Positions 8,096 through 18,310 are shown, counted from the stretch's first letter. The stretch: DNA of 64,000 bases from an uncultured Treponema sp. (GCA_946411505.1 CAMKEG010000008.1:1-64000), one strand, 5' to 3'. The notes: generated from the sequence alone by a model not told the origin. Translations and numbers: made by a program.

Positions 8096-10427
8096 AGGGT
8101 TTCGTTAACAAAATTAAGGCGGGCGTAAGCGTGTAGTCCGCCACCAGCGCCGACGACAAGCCTATCATAGCCAAAAGGCCAACCCTAAAAAGGCAGCCCA
8201 TCGGGCTAAAGGTGTACATAAGGAACATCGCGCACAAGATGAATGTCGTCATTCCCATCGTCTTTCCTATTTCGCGGAAGGAGACGGTCACCGACTTTTC
8301 GTAGTCTCCCGTAAGCTCGTAGTGGTACTTTATGTGGTTGATAAAGTGAATCGTGTCGTCAACCGCGATTCCCAAAATCATAGGCATAATCGTCATCGTA
8401 AGCATGTCAAGCGAAAATCCCGCGTAGCCCATCACGCCGCCAACCACAAGCACAGGCGCCAAGTTCGGAATCATTCCAATAAGGCCGGTCTTCGCGCTGG
8501 AGAAGGCCAAAATCAAAAGGACCGCGATCACCACAAGCGAGAACGAGAATGACTTTAGCTCGGCGCTTACAAGCTTGTGGTTCATCTCGGCGTATTCGAC
8601 AACCTCGCCCACGATGCTGATCTTAGCGTCGGGAAAAAGCTCCGCGGCTTTTGCCTTGGCGGAATTTATGTCCTCGACGATTATGTTCGCGTCGTAGCCC
8701 AAAAGCTCCACGTGAACGCGCGTCGTTCCGTAGTCTTCGCCTTCTATGTCAAACCAGTCGTCAAAGTTGGGCGCGTAAAAGACCAGGTTTTGCGCGATGA
8801 CAGCGTCGTCGTCGGGAATCGCGTAAAATTCTTTTTGGTCGTTGTTGAACATTCGGTTTATTTCCTTCATCATTTGGCAACCGCTTGTGACGCGGGGCTT
8901 TGTTCCGGAAATTTTGGTCAGTTTTAGTTTTCCAAGCGCGCTTTCCAACTCCTCCAGCTTTTTGAAATTTTCCGCGCTCTTAAAAGCGTTGGGGTCGCCG
9001 TCGCGGACCATGACGTCGTAGCTGTAAAGGCTTCCCAAGGGGCCTGAGAGCGTGTCCAAAATGCGCGCGACGTAGGGAATCTTTTTTCCCATCATCTCTA
9101 TGTAGTCCATGTTGACTGTGATTCTAAAAAGGCCTGGAGCAAGCGCGAGAACCGCCGCGAAAGAAAAAACGGCCACAAGCTTTTTTCTTTTTTCGACAAG
9201 CTTTCCAAAACTCTCAAAGGCAAGGTCGGCCTTGGTCGCGCCGGTTTTTGAGGCCGCGCCTTCCTGGACTTTTCCGTCCTTTCCAAAGCTCATCAAAATC
9301 GGAATCAGCAAAATAACGTAAAGGTAAACGGCAAAAACAATCGCGGTCGACGCTCCTCCCATCCAGCGGATCGGCTCGATTCCCGCGAACAAAAAGGAAA
9401 CAAGCGAAGCCATTGTCGTAATGACCGTGAACAAAATCGGCCAGCCGCTTTCTTCCACCGCCTTGACGACGGAATCTTTTCTTAGTCCCGTCCGCCTAAA
9501 GTGCATCCTGAATGAGTTTACGTAGTGAACCGAATAGCCGACCGATAAGGCCATGCCAAGCAAAATCGGAAGCGTGACCATGTTTGAGTCGGCGACGATT
9601 CCCAAATGCGCGCTAAGGCCCAAGACCGAGCCGATTCCTACTGTGGTCGCCAAAAGCGGAACGATGACTCCGCGAAGCGAGCGTACAAAAAGCAAAAGGC
9701 AAAGAATCATCACGACAAAGCCGCTAAGGACGCGGATTTTCGTTTCATGCTCAACGACGTCGTTTTCTTCCATTTCGCTGTAGGACATTCCCATCGGCTT
9801 CAGCTCGTAGGCGCCGTTCGCTTTTTTTGCTTCGTCAAGAACCACTTTTTGCGCGTAGCGGGCTATTCCTTCGGCGGCGAATTCCATTCCGCCCTCGTAG
9901 TTTTCCAAGGAAAGAATTACCCAAGTTTCCTTCGCGTCGGCGGAAACAAGGTTGTCGCAAATGGATTCGCGGCTAAGGATGAATTTTTTCTTGGCCTCAA
10001 GCTCGGCGGGGTCGGAAGGGATTCCGTTCTCAAACGGATTTTTTATTTCGATGCTGTCTTCCGTTCCAATCGGAATTTCGGCCGTCATAAGCGAAGTCAC
10101 TTCGTCGGCGTAGGGGACTTCCTGTTCAAGCCGCTTTCCAAGCCGCTCGATTCCTTGCAAAACTTCCGGCTTAAAAACGTCGTCCGCTCTGACCATGACC
10201 ATAATCGCGTCGTCGCTTCCGAAAATTTCCTTAAACTGGTCGGAGTCAACTTTGACTTGCTCCCAATCCTCAAACCAGGCTTCGTCGTCGCTTGCCATCT
10301 TGAACTTTGGAAGGCCCGCAAGGCAAATGACTGAAAGCGCGCACAAGGCGGCCAATATCCGCCATCTAAAGCGCAGCTGCCAGACTCCGACTTTTTCAAA
10401 AAACTTGTTTATGCTTGAAACTTTCAT
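8052..10427 (-). CDS. MMPL/RND-superfamily transporter
   Basis: 791 aa, two SSD-like TM blocks (LPILLGMALSVGYSVHYVNSFR; IMPMILGIAVDDTIHFINHIKY). Confidence 0.88.
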   Translation of the reverse strand: MKVSSINKFFEKVGVWQLRFRWRILAALCALSVICLAGLPKFKMASDDEAWFEDWEQVKVDSDQFKEIFGSDDAIMVMVRADDVFKPEVLQGIERLGKRLEQEVPYADEVTSLMTAEIPIGTEDSIEIKNPFENGIPSDPAELEAKKKFILSRESICDNLVSADAKETWVILSLENYEGGMEFAAEGIARYAQKVVLDEAKKANGAYELKPMGMSYSEMEENDVVEHETKIRVLSGFVVMILCLLLFVRSLRGVIVPLLATTVGIGSVLGLSAHLGIVADSNMVTLPILLGMALSVGYSVHYVNSFRMHFRRTGLRKDSVVKAVEESGWPILFTVITTMASLVSFLFAGIEPIRWMGGASTAIVFAVYLYVILLIPILMSFGKDGKVQEGAASKTGATKADLAFESFGKLVEKRKKLVAVFSFAAVLALAPGLFRITVNMDYIEMMGKKIPYVARILDTLSGPLGSLYSYDVMVRDGDPNAFKSAENFKKLEELESALGKLKLTKISGTKPRVTSGCQMMKEINRMFNNDQKEFYAIPDDDAVIAQNLVFYAPNFDDWFDIEGEDYGTTRVHVELLGYDANIIVEDINSAKAKAAELFPDAKISIVGEVVEYAEMNHKLVSAELKSFSFSLVVIAVLLILAFSSAKTGLIGMIPNLAPVLVVGGVMGYAGFSLDMLTMTIMPMILGIAVDDTIHFINHIKYHYELTGDYEKSVTVSFREIGKTMGMTTFILCAMFLMYTFSPMGCLFRVGLLAMIGLSSALVADYTLTPALILLTKPFSGNKNGGKAKRLG

Positions 10428-10450
10428 AACTCTTTTGTCTCCTGATATAA

Positions 10451-10535
10451 GATAACAGTGTTATCATTTTTGATAACGCTGTTATCATAGTGATAACAGC
10501 GTTATCTGTCAATAGGTTTTGATAACAACGTTATC
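10451..10535. promoter_or_regulatory. Four tandem palindromic operators GATAAC-N3-GTTATC
   Basis: 10451-10465, 10472-10486, 10492-10506, 10521-10535 in the divergent MMPL/tetR intergenic region. Confidence 0.85.
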
Positions 10536-10578
10536 TTTTTTTCTTGACTTTTTTTGGATTTTGGGGCAAACTAAATCC

Positions 10579-11202
10579 ATGGCGGATTCCTCTATGGAAA
10601 CAAAAAAAACGCTTTTGGAAAGCGCGAAAAAAGAATTCCTCCAAAAAGGCTTTGCCGGCGCTTCGCTTAGGACGATTGCCGCCAACGCCGGGGTCACTAC
10701 GGGCGCGATGTATCGCCACTTTAAGGACAAGGACGCCTTTTTTTGCGCCCTTGTTGACGACGCGGTGGATGCGACAAAAAAAGTCGTCATGTTCGCGGAC
10801 TCCAAGACCCACGCCGGCTTTGAATCCCCCCACATGCAGGAACACATTGATTTTGAGAAAAAAATGACCTTTGATTTTTTGGACTATGTGTTCGAAAATT
10901 TTGACGCCTTTACGCTTTTGCTTACAAAAGCCGGCGGAAGCGCCCATGAGCGCTTTCAGGAAAACATTTGCGAACTATATACAAAAAATTGCGAGGAAAC
11001 TTTTAAATGGATGCTAAAGCAGGGTATTGCCACGAAAAAAGTTTCTTCCATGACCGTCCATTTTATGGCTTCTACTGTCATAAACGCCTTTTGCGACATT
11101 ATCCTTCACAAAATGACAAAGAGGCAGGCCGCGGCCTACATTTCCGACGTGATGGAATTTACCCGCGCCGGATGGCTTGCTTTGTCCCAATGCAAGATTT
11201 AG
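10579..11202 (+). CDS. TetR/AcrR family transcriptional regulator
   Basis: TKKTLLESAKKEFLQKGFAGASLRTIAANAGVTTGAMYRHFKDKDAFF; start moved from 10519 to 10579 because operator 4 lies at 10521-10535. Confidence 0.9.
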   Translation: MADSSMETKKTLLESAKKEFLQKGFAGASLRTIAANAGVTTGAMYRHFKDKDAFFCALVDDAVDATKKVVMFADSKTHAGFESPHMQEHIDFEKKMTFDFLDYVFENFDAFTLLLTKAGGSAHERFQENICELYTKNCEETFKWMLKQGIATKKVSSMTVHFMASTVINAFCDIILHKMTKRQAAAYISDVMEFTRAGWLALSQCKI

Positions 11203-11268
11203 CGCCGTCCATTTTTTGTCTTTCCTGCAATTGACCTCGCCGCTAGTTTTCATTAAACTTTGCGCATT

Positions 11269-12492
11269 ATGATAAAAAGAAACGCAGGCTTTGCCAATTT
11301 GACCGCGGGTTACCTCTTTCCAGAAGTCGCCCGCCGCAGAAAGGAATACCAGGCCCAAAATCCGGCCGCCAAAATCATCAGCCTCGGAATCGGAAACACG
11401 ACCGAGCCTTTGACCCCGCACATCGCCAAAGCGATGAGCGATTATTCGCTGGGATTGGGAACCGCGGCCGGCTATTCAGGCTACGGAGACGAGCAGGGCA
11501 ACGCGGCCTTGCGCGAAAAAATCGCCCGGATTTTTTATCCCGGAATGGCCGACGCAAGCGAAGTCTTCATTTCCGACGGAGCCAAGTGCGACATCGCGCG
11601 CATCCAAACGCTTTTTGGCCGCGACGTTCCGATTGCCGTCCAGGACCCCAGCTATCCTGTTTACGTCGACGGCTCTGTAATAATCGGAGCGGCCGGCGCC
11701 AATGACGGCTCGGGCTACGCGGGCGTGACATACCTTCCGTGCAATCCCGAAAACAACTTTTTCCCGGACTTGTCCGCCGTAAAGCCAAACACTTTGATTT
11801 ACTTTTGCTCGCCCAACAATCCAACGGGCGCCGTCTCCACAAAAGAGGAGCTGCAAAAGCTTGTGGACTTCGCGCTTTCAAACGGCTGCATAATAATTTT
11901 TGACGCGGCCTACCGCGAGTTCATCCGCGACCCTTCGCTCCCCAAAACTATTTACGAAATCAAAGGCGCCAAAAAGTGCACTATAGAAATCAACTCCTTC
12001 TCAAAGCCGGCGGGCTTTACCGGCGTCCGTTGCGGCTGGAGCGTCGTTCCCAACGAGCTTTTGTTTGAGGACGGAAGTTCCGTAAACCGCGACTGGAACC
12101 GCGTCATGACAACGCTCTTTAACGGCGCGTCAAACGTCGCGCAGGCCGGAGCCCTCGCCGCGGTGAGCGAGGAGGGCCTTAAGGAAATGAAGGGCGTCAT
12201 CGACTATTATTTGGAAAACGCGCGCGTCATAAAGAAAGCGGTGGAGGGGCCAAACTTCAAGGCCGCCGGCGTCAAAGTTTTCTGGACCGGAAACTCGCCT
12301 TACTTGTGGGCGCAGTTCCCCGGAAAAAAGAGCTGGGATGTTTTTGACAGGATTTTAAATGAATGTCAAGTTGTGACAACGCCAGGCTCCGGCTTCGGGC
12401 CTGCCGGCGAGTCCTTCATAAGAATCAGCGCCTTTGGCCACCGCGCCGACGTTGAGGAAGCTTGCGAGCGCCTGGCTTCTTGGACGATTTAA
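11269..12492 (+). CDS. dapL: LL-diaminopimelate aminotransferase
   Basis: LGIGNTTEPLTPHIAKAM, YFCSPNNPTGAV, SFSKPAGFTGVRCGW. Confidence 0.92.
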   Translation: MIKRNAGFANLTAGYLFPEVARRRKEYQAQNPAAKIISLGIGNTTEPLTPHIAKAMSDYSLGLGTAAGYSGYGDEQGNAALREKIARIFYPGMADASEVFISDGAKCDIARIQTLFGRDVPIAVQDPSYPVYVDGSVIIGAAGANDGSGYAGVTYLPCNPENNFFPDLSAVKPNTLIYFCSPNNPTGAVSTKEELQKLVDFALSNGCIIIFDAAYREFIRDPSLPKTIYEIKGAKKCTIEINSFSKPAGFTGVRCGWSVVPNELLFEDGSSVNRDWNRVMTTLFNGASNVAQAGALAAVSEEGLKEMKGVIDYYLENARVIKKAVEGPNFKAAGVKVFWTGNSPYLWAQFPGKKSWDVFDRILNECQVVTTPGSGFGPAGESFIRISAFGHRADVEEACERLASWTI

Positions 12493-12505
12493 GGCGCGAG
12501 CAGGA

Positions 12506-13735
12506 TTAAAACACTTTCTTCGCGCTCACCAAAAGCTTAAAGTCAAGGCTTCTTGAGCCGGAGATGTCCTTCATTCCGATTTGCGCCATCGCCTCGGCCT
12601 TTGCGGTCGGTGTCAGCGGAACTTCCACATACGGGGTTACGTAGACGTTGTATGAGGCTTCGCTGGTTCGGCTTCCGTCAAAGAACTTCAAGGGCAGGAC
12701 GCCGCTGATTCCGCCGATTACGTGGATTCCGGCCGTCAACGTTCCTTGCTTTGTCTCTATGTCGTCCTTCACGAAAGTCGCCGCCGCGCCTATTTCGTCG
12801 GGCAGGTAAATCAATTTGCTTATCGTTTCCGCGTCAAAAGTGTAGAGCGTGAAGTTAAGGCGGAACTTGTTGAAGTTAAGGCGGGGCTCCACAAGGAAGC
12901 GAATCTCGTCGCCGACAACAGTTCCCGCGTTTTTCCCCTTTACAGCCACGTCCTTTACGCCTGCCTGCAGCAAAAGCCCGTGGGTGTACTTGCTTCCCAA
13001 AAGAAGGCTTATTCCGCCTTTTAGGGTTATCGTGTCAATCATCAAGACCACGTCTTTGTTGTTGTAAGAGTCCTGCAAGGGGCTTCCGATTCCCGCCATG
13101 AAGTCCAAGGTCGCTATGTTGCTTACGGCGGCAAGGCGGGCGTCGATGTTGATTGTCCAATCGCCCGTCCTGTTTTTTCCTACATAAAAATATCCGCCCG
13201 TAGCCATCGGAAGTTTGTCAAAGTTTACTATATAAGATAGTCCGGCTCCCTTTGTCGGAACCAGGGGCGCGCCCGAAAGGCTTGTGGCGCTTTTTGAAAA
13301 ATGCGAGCTTATCGGCTCTATTCCAAACTGCCGCATCAAGAAAACGTCGCTTCCCAAAGGCTCGTAAGCGCCCAAGAACGCGGAGAAAAAGCTTGAGGCC
13401 GTCACGGCACGCCTTATCATCACCACGGAAAGCTCGTTAAGCTCTATGTCGGCCGTCGCGCTTGAGAAAATGTCGTCAAAGTTAAAGTTTGCGGCGTTTA
13501 CGGCAATCTCGCCCCTGGCCACGCACCAGTTGGTCAAATTTGCCTGAACGGCGGCAAAGCCCGCCATCGGAACGTCAAAGTCCGCGCTTCCGCCGGAGGT
13601 TGGTATGTTGGCCTTTAAGCCGACGCTTCCGCCTATCGCTCCGCTGAACGAAGGGGCGGCAAAAATAGGGGCCGCCGTCAATAAGGCTGAGAGGGCGAAA
13701 ATTATATTTCTTTTCTTCATGCTTTTGCCTGCCAT
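12506..13735 (-). CDS. Predicted outer-membrane beta-barrel protein
   Basis: Signal peptide, glycine/aromatic beta-strand pattern. Confidence 0.6.
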   Translation of the reverse strand: MAGKSMKKRNIIFALSALLTAAPIFAAPSFSGAIGGSVGLKANIPTSGGSADFDVPMAGFAAVQANLTNWCVARGEIAVNAANFNFDDIFSSATADIELNELSVVMIRRAVTASSFFSAFLGAYEPLGSDVFLMRQFGIEPISSHFSKSATSLSGAPLVPTKGAGLSYIVNFDKLPMATGGYFYVGKNRTGDWTINIDARLAAVSNIATLDFMAGIGSPLQDSYNNKDVVLMIDTITLKGGISLLLGSKYTHGLLLQAGVKDVAVKGKNAGTVVGDEIRFLVEPRLNFNKFRLNFTLYTFDAETISKLIYLPDEIGAAATFVKDDIETKQGTLTAGIHVIGGISGVLPLKFFDGSRTSEASYNVYVTPYVEVPLTPTAKAEAMAQIGMKDISGSRSLDFKLLVSAKKVF

Positions 13736-13838
13736 TTTATAAAGAATTTATAGTTCTTCCCTTTGTTTATCGGCAAAAAAGGCCAAAAACTTGAGTTTTC
13801 TGCGGCCGCATCTTTTTGAAAAAAAATCTTTTTTTAAC

Positions 13839-13866
13839 TTGACTTATGCCGAAAAACGATTAAAAT
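13839..13866 (+). promoter_or_regulatory. sigma70-like promoter for cheA
   Basis: TTGACT-16 bp-TAAAAT upstream of ATG 13875. Confidence 0.55.
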
Positions 13867-13874
13867 AGTAAGAT

Positions 13875-16337
13875 ATGAGTGATTATCTTGACATTAATAA
13901 TGAAGAGTTGCTGAAAGACTTTTTCACCGAAGCCCAGTCGCAGGTGGAAACTTTGGAAAGCAACATTCTCGTAATTGAAAGCGATCCCGCTAATCACGAA
14001 GCCATAGACGAAATCTTCAGGGCCGCCCATACGTTGAAGGGTGGTTCGGCCACTGTGGAGTTTACGGAACTTTCTTCATTCACCCATACTGTTGAAGATG
14101 TTCTTGACGAATTGCGCTCGGACCGCCTTGCCGTTACGGAAGACGTTGTTGACTTGCTCTTAAATTCAATAGACGTTATTAAGGCCATGTTGGACTCTCG
14201 CGCGAGCGGCTCTGTTTACCAAGAGGACGTCACCTCAATATCAAGCCGCTTGCTGGCGCTTATTCCGGAGAAGGGAGACAAAAAAAAGAAGAAGGCCGGT
14301 CCCCCGCCCGGAACTGGTCCAGGAGCGGCTCCTGTACAGGCCGCGCCTGTCCAGGCGGCTCCGCCGCCGGCTCCAGAGCCGGCCGCCGCTCCCGCAGCCG
14401 CGTCGTCTTTGCCGCCTTTGAGCGCGGACGACTACAACGAGCTTAGGGACGGCTTGCAGGGCGGACAAAAGCTTTACAGCGTCGACGTTCGCTTTGACGA
14501 AAACAATCCGATGAATTCCGTCGGCGGCATCCAAGTGTTCGCCGCCCTCAAGGCTTGCGGAACCGTGCTCAAAACCTTCCCGGATTTTGACGCGCTTTAC
14601 GAAGACGAATTCTATCCGCAAGTCGTATACTATTTGGCTTCAAACCAGGAGCCGAGCGCGATTGAGGACGTCGCCTTCCTTAGCGACGTCACCTTGAGCA
14701 CGGACTGCCAGCCTGTCACAGGACCATCTGGAGACGCGCCCGCCCAAGCCGCCGCTCCGGCGCCAAAGGCCGCGGCTCCCGCGCCCGCTCCGCAAGCCGC
14801 CCCGGAAGCGGTTCAGGAAGCTCCCGCTCCAAAAGCCGCCGCGCCTGCCGCTCAGGCCGCTCCCTCGGAAGCGACGGAAGCCCCCAAGGCTTCTGCTCCC
14901 GCAAAGGCCGCTCCGGCAAAGTCGGCTCCGGCCACCGGAACCCACATCCAGCAAAACGCCGTCTTGCGCGTGGACTCAAAGCGCATAGACTATTTGCTCA
15001 ACCTTGTTTCAGAGACCGTAATCATAAAGGCCGCGTTCAACCAGTACGCGATGCAGATGAACGACATGCAAGTTCAAATGATGGCGTACTCGGCCGGCTT
15101 TAGGGAAAAGTTCCGCCGCCTCTTCGAGCAGCTGCCCGAATACCTTTCGGACATGCAGCGCGGCGTTCCCGCCAAGGACGTAAAGGCCAAGATTTCGCAG
15201 GAATACGGCGACTTGATAAATTACTTCGATCCTTTCACCTCAAGCCTAAAGGACCTCAACGTCAAGTTCCGCGGCTCAACGCAGAACCTCGGCCAAATTG
15301 TCGGCGAGCTTCAGGAAGGCGTTATGAAGACGCGAATGGTTCCCATTTCGCAAATCTTCAACCGCTTCCCCCGCGTCGTCCGCGACTTGCAGCGCGACCT
15401 CAAAAAGAAGGTCGAGCTGGTCATGGAAGGCGAAGACACGGAATTGGACAAGACTGTCGTGGACGACTTGCTTGACCCGATCATGCACTGCGTCCGCAAT
15501 TCCGTCGACCACGGAATCGAGGAGCCCAGCGTCCGCGTCGCCGCAGGCAAGCCCGAAACGGGAACCTTGCTTTTGAAGGCCGCCAACGAGGGCAACCAAA
15601 TCGTGATAGAAATCGCCGACGACGGCGCCGGAATCAATGTTGAGAAAGTCCGCAACAAGGCCATAAGCCGCGGCATTTTGCATCCCAACAAGATTCTCAC
15701 CGACCAGGAAGCCTACAACCTTATTTTCATGCCGGGCTTCTCCACTGCCGAAAAAATTTCAAACGTTTCCGGCCGCGGCGTAGGATTGGACGTCGTGCGC
15801 ACTATGATAGAAAAGCTCAAGGGCACGGTTTCCGTCACCAGCGGGGCGGGCAAGGGTTCCACCTTCACCATCAAGCTTCCGCTCACCTTGGCCATCATCC
15901 AGGGCCTTTTGGTCCGCGTCGGAACGCAGGTCTACTCAATTCCGATCACTTCGGTCATCGAGAGCCAGCGCGTCCGCAAGGAAGAAATCAACACTATCGA
16001 CAACTACGAAGTCATGAACGTTCGCGACGAGGTCATCAGCGTTTTGCGCTTGAGCCGCCTCTTCCACATAAAGAGCGCCAACACAAGCGAATACTGCTTT
16101 GTCGTCATCGTCGGAACGCAGGAAAAGAAAATCGGCGTGATGGTCGATTCTTTGATCGGAGAGGAAGACGTTGTAATCAAGGCCTTGCACGATCAGTTTA
16201 CCAATTCGCCGGGAATCGCGGGCGCCTCAATTTTGGGCGACGGTTCGGTTTCTTTGATTATCGATGTAAGTCAGCTGCTTGAGCTTGGAGTTCGGCAGGA
16301 AAAAGACGCGCAACAGATTAGCGAAAAAAGGGCGTGA
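13875..16337 (+). CDS. cheA: Chemotaxis histidine kinase CheA
   Basis: HPt IFRAAHTLKGGSAT, MHCVRNSVDHGIE, GRGVGLDVV, C-terminal CheW-like domain; Ala/Pro-rich linkers. Confidence 0.97.
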   Translation: MSDYLDINNEELLKDFFTEAQSQVETLESNILVIESDPANHEAIDEIFRAAHTLKGGSATVEFTELSSFTHTVEDVLDELRSDRLAVTEDVVDLLLNSIDVIKAMLDSRASGSVYQEDVTSISSRLLALIPEKGDKKKKKAGPPPGTGPGAAPVQAAPVQAAPPPAPEPAAAPAAASSLPPLSADDYNELRDGLQGGQKLYSVDVRFDENNPMNSVGGIQVFAALKACGTVLKTFPDFDALYEDEFYPQVVYYLASNQEPSAIEDVAFLSDVTLSTDCQPVTGPSGDAPAQAAAPAPKAAAPAPAPQAAPEAVQEAPAPKAAAPAAQAAPSEATEAPKASAPAKAAPAKSAPATGTHIQQNAVLRVDSKRIDYLLNLVSETVIIKAAFNQYAMQMNDMQVQMMAYSAGFREKFRRLFEQLPEYLSDMQRGVPAKDVKAKISQEYGDLINYFDPFTSSLKDLNVKFRGSTQNLGQIVGELQEGVMKTRMVPISQIFNRFPRVVRDLQRDLKKKVELVMEGEDTELDKTVVDDLLDPIMHCVRNSVDHGIEEPSVRVAAGKPETGTLLLKAANEGNQIVIEIADDGAGINVEKVRNKAISRGILHPNKILTDQEAYNLIFMPGFSTAEKISNVSGRGVGLDVVRTMIEKLKGTVSVTSGAGKGSTFTIKLPLTLAIIQGLLVRVGTQVYSIPITSVIESQRVRKEEINTIDNYEVMNVRDEVISVLRLSRLFHIKSANTSEYCFVVIVGTQEKKIGVMVDSLIGEEDVVIKALHDQFTNSPGIAGASILGDGSVSLIIDVSQLLELGVRQEKDAQQISEKRA

Positions 16338-16340
16338 CAT

Positions 16341-17786
16341 ATGGAAGAAGCAGCAGTAGCCATTAAAAGCCAAACAGACGCGGTTGAGAGAGAGTTGGAC
16401 GAAGACGAGGAGCGCGAATCCGTCGCCTTGTTCGACTTTAGGATGGCCGCCTTTACTCTCGCGGGAAAAGACTACGCGATTGACATTATGAACGTCAAGG
16501 AAATCGTAAAGGCCAACCGCTTTACTTATGTTCCCAACACGGTGCCGTTTGTTTTGGGCGTTTACAATTTGCGCGGCGAAATCATTCCAATCATCGACTT
16601 GCGCAAATTTTTCAACATTGAAGTTCCTCCCAGAAAGCCTGACCAAGTTGAGAACATGCTCATCATAACGATTGAGGACCATGTCTTCGGCGTTGTGGTC
16701 GACCAAATCGAAGGCATTGTAGGAATACAAAAGTCTTCGATTCAGCCGCCGCATCCGCTTTTTGGCGACATCAACATTAAGTTCATTTACGGAATCGTCG
16801 AGGCGCGCGACCGCCTTTACGTTTTGCTTGACATTGCCAGAATCTTCAACCAAAAGGTGGGCGACGAGGAGCGCGACGAGCGCGAGTCTTACGAGGACGC
16901 GCCCGCAGTTGTCTCGCAAGCCGAGGAAGCTTCCGGCCAAGAAAACGAAGTCCAAAAGGACATCGTTGACGAGCGCTCGGGCTCCGTTCCCGACGAAGAG
17001 CCGGCTCCGGCTCCCGCGGCCGCAAAGCCGGCGCCCGCCGAAGACGCCGACAAGAAGTTTGTCGTTGACGGCTTGAAGGAATTCAAGAAATTTTATGTAA
17101 GCGAGCTTAACGGCTCTTGGTTTGAAAACCGTTATTCCGAATGGAAGGAAAGCAGGACGGCCGCGGGACTTTCCCCGCAGTTCTCCGCCGCCTCTGACGC
17201 GGAAGAGTTCCTTAAGCCCTTCTGGTCAAGCAATTCCGGAGCCTTTTGGACAAAGGAATACGCGGACGCCGTTTACAACATTTTGCCGGACAACGCGGCC
17301 AAGCAAATCTTGGTTTGGAACCCGGGCTGCGGAAAGGGCTACGAGTCCTTCTGCTTGGCTTGCGTTCTCAAAAAAAGGTATCCGCAGTCAAAAATCAGAA
17401 TCTACGCGCACGAGATGGATTTGCTTAACATCGCCAACGCGCCTTTGATTTCCGTTCCGGATTCGGACGCCCAGGGCTGGCTTTCGCCTTATGTCCAGAA
17501 GGGCGTGACCGGCGAATACACCTTTACACAAGAGATAAAAGATATTATAATGTTCGAGTATCATGACATAAACAACGCCAACGCGTTGCCCATGACGGAC
17601 ATTATTTTTGCGAGAGACGTGCTTTCCCTCATCGCGCCTGAAGGGCAAAAAACTGTTCTTGCCGACTTTGAAGAAAAGTTGAAAGGAAACGGAGTTTTGT
17701 TCTTGGGTGAAAACGAAAGCGTTGGCGGTGGAATGAGCTGGGGCGAAAAGACCCAGGGGTCATTGACATATTATAACAAACAATAG
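16341..17786 (+). CDS. cheW: CheW-CheR-like fusion protein
   Basis: N-terminal CheW domain (FTLAGKDYAIDIMNVKEIVK) followed by a degenerate CheR-like methyltransferase domain (WNPGCGKGYESFCLA...IIFARDVLSLI). Confidence 0.9.
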   Translation: MEEAAVAIKSQTDAVERELDEDEERESVALFDFRMAAFTLAGKDYAIDIMNVKEIVKANRFTYVPNTVPFVLGVYNLRGEIIPIIDLRKFFNIEVPPRKPDQVENMLIITIEDHVFGVVVDQIEGIVGIQKSSIQPPHPLFGDINIKFIYGIVEARDRLYVLLDIARIFNQKVGDEERDERESYEDAPAVVSQAEEASGQENEVQKDIVDERSGSVPDEEPAPAPAAAKPAPAEDADKKFVVDGLKEFKKFYVSELNGSWFENRYSEWKESRTAAGLSPQFSAASDAEEFLKPFWSSNSGAFWTKEYADAVYNILPDNAAKQILVWNPGCGKGYESFCLACVLKKRYPQSKIRIYAHEMDLLNIANAPLISVPDSDAQGWLSPYVQKGVTGEYTFTQEIKDIIMFEYHDINNANALPMTDIIFARDVLSLIAPEGQKTVLADFEEKLKGNGVLFLGENESVGGGMSWGEKTQGSLTYYNKQ

Positions 17787-17804
17787 CAATAAAAGGAGAA
17801 ATGC

Positions 17805-18290
17805 ATGAGAGTTGAGTATATCAATCCGTTTGTTGAAACTTCGTATAGGGTTCTAAAAGAAGTTCTTGGCGGAGCGGAAGTAAAGCGCGGCGAGTTGTCG
17901 CTCAAGTCCGTGGCCATGCCTGTAATGGGAGTCGCGGCGCTTGTTGGCCTTGCCGGTGACGTCGAGGGCCGCGTGCTTTTTGACATGACTTATGAGACGG
18001 CGCTTAATCTCGCTTCAAAAATGAACGGGGAAACTCTTACGCAGTTTGACGACTTGGCCAAGGCGACAATCAGCGAGTTGGCCAACTTGATTACAGCCCA
18101 GGCCGTGACAAAGCTTCACGAGCTTGGCTTCAAGTTCGACTTGACGCCGCCTACATTGTTCGCCGGCGAAAAAATGGAAATTGCGGCTTTGCCGGGTTCC
18201 GCCCAGAATGTTGAGGCCTTGATTGTTCCTCTCATTTCGGAATGCGGTGAAATCGAATTAAACGTTGCTATTCGCGAGCGCGCGGAATAA
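17805..18290 (+). CDS. cheX: CheX-family chemotaxis phosphatase
   Basis: Position between cheW and cheY; MRVEYINPFVETSYRVLKEVLG; DLAKATISELANLITAQA. Confidence 0.9.
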   Translation: MRVEYINPFVETSYRVLKEVLGGAEVKRGELSLKSVAMPVMGVAALVGLAGDVEGRVLFDMTYETALNLASKMNGETLTQFDDLAKATISELANLITAQAVTKLHELGFKFDLTPPTLFAGEKMEIAALPGSAQNVEALIVPLISECGEIELNVAIRERAE

Positions 18291-18310
18291 GATAGAAGGG
18301 AGATGAAAAT

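Noticed and set aside
10519-10578. Early start of the TetR ORF
   Set aside because: Overlaps operator 4 and promoter-like sequence; HTH homology starts after the ATG at 10579.
12492-12506. Lysine riboswitch upstream of dapL or neighbouring genes
   Set aside because: The dapL upstream region is short with a plain promoter; no riboswitch architecture recognised.
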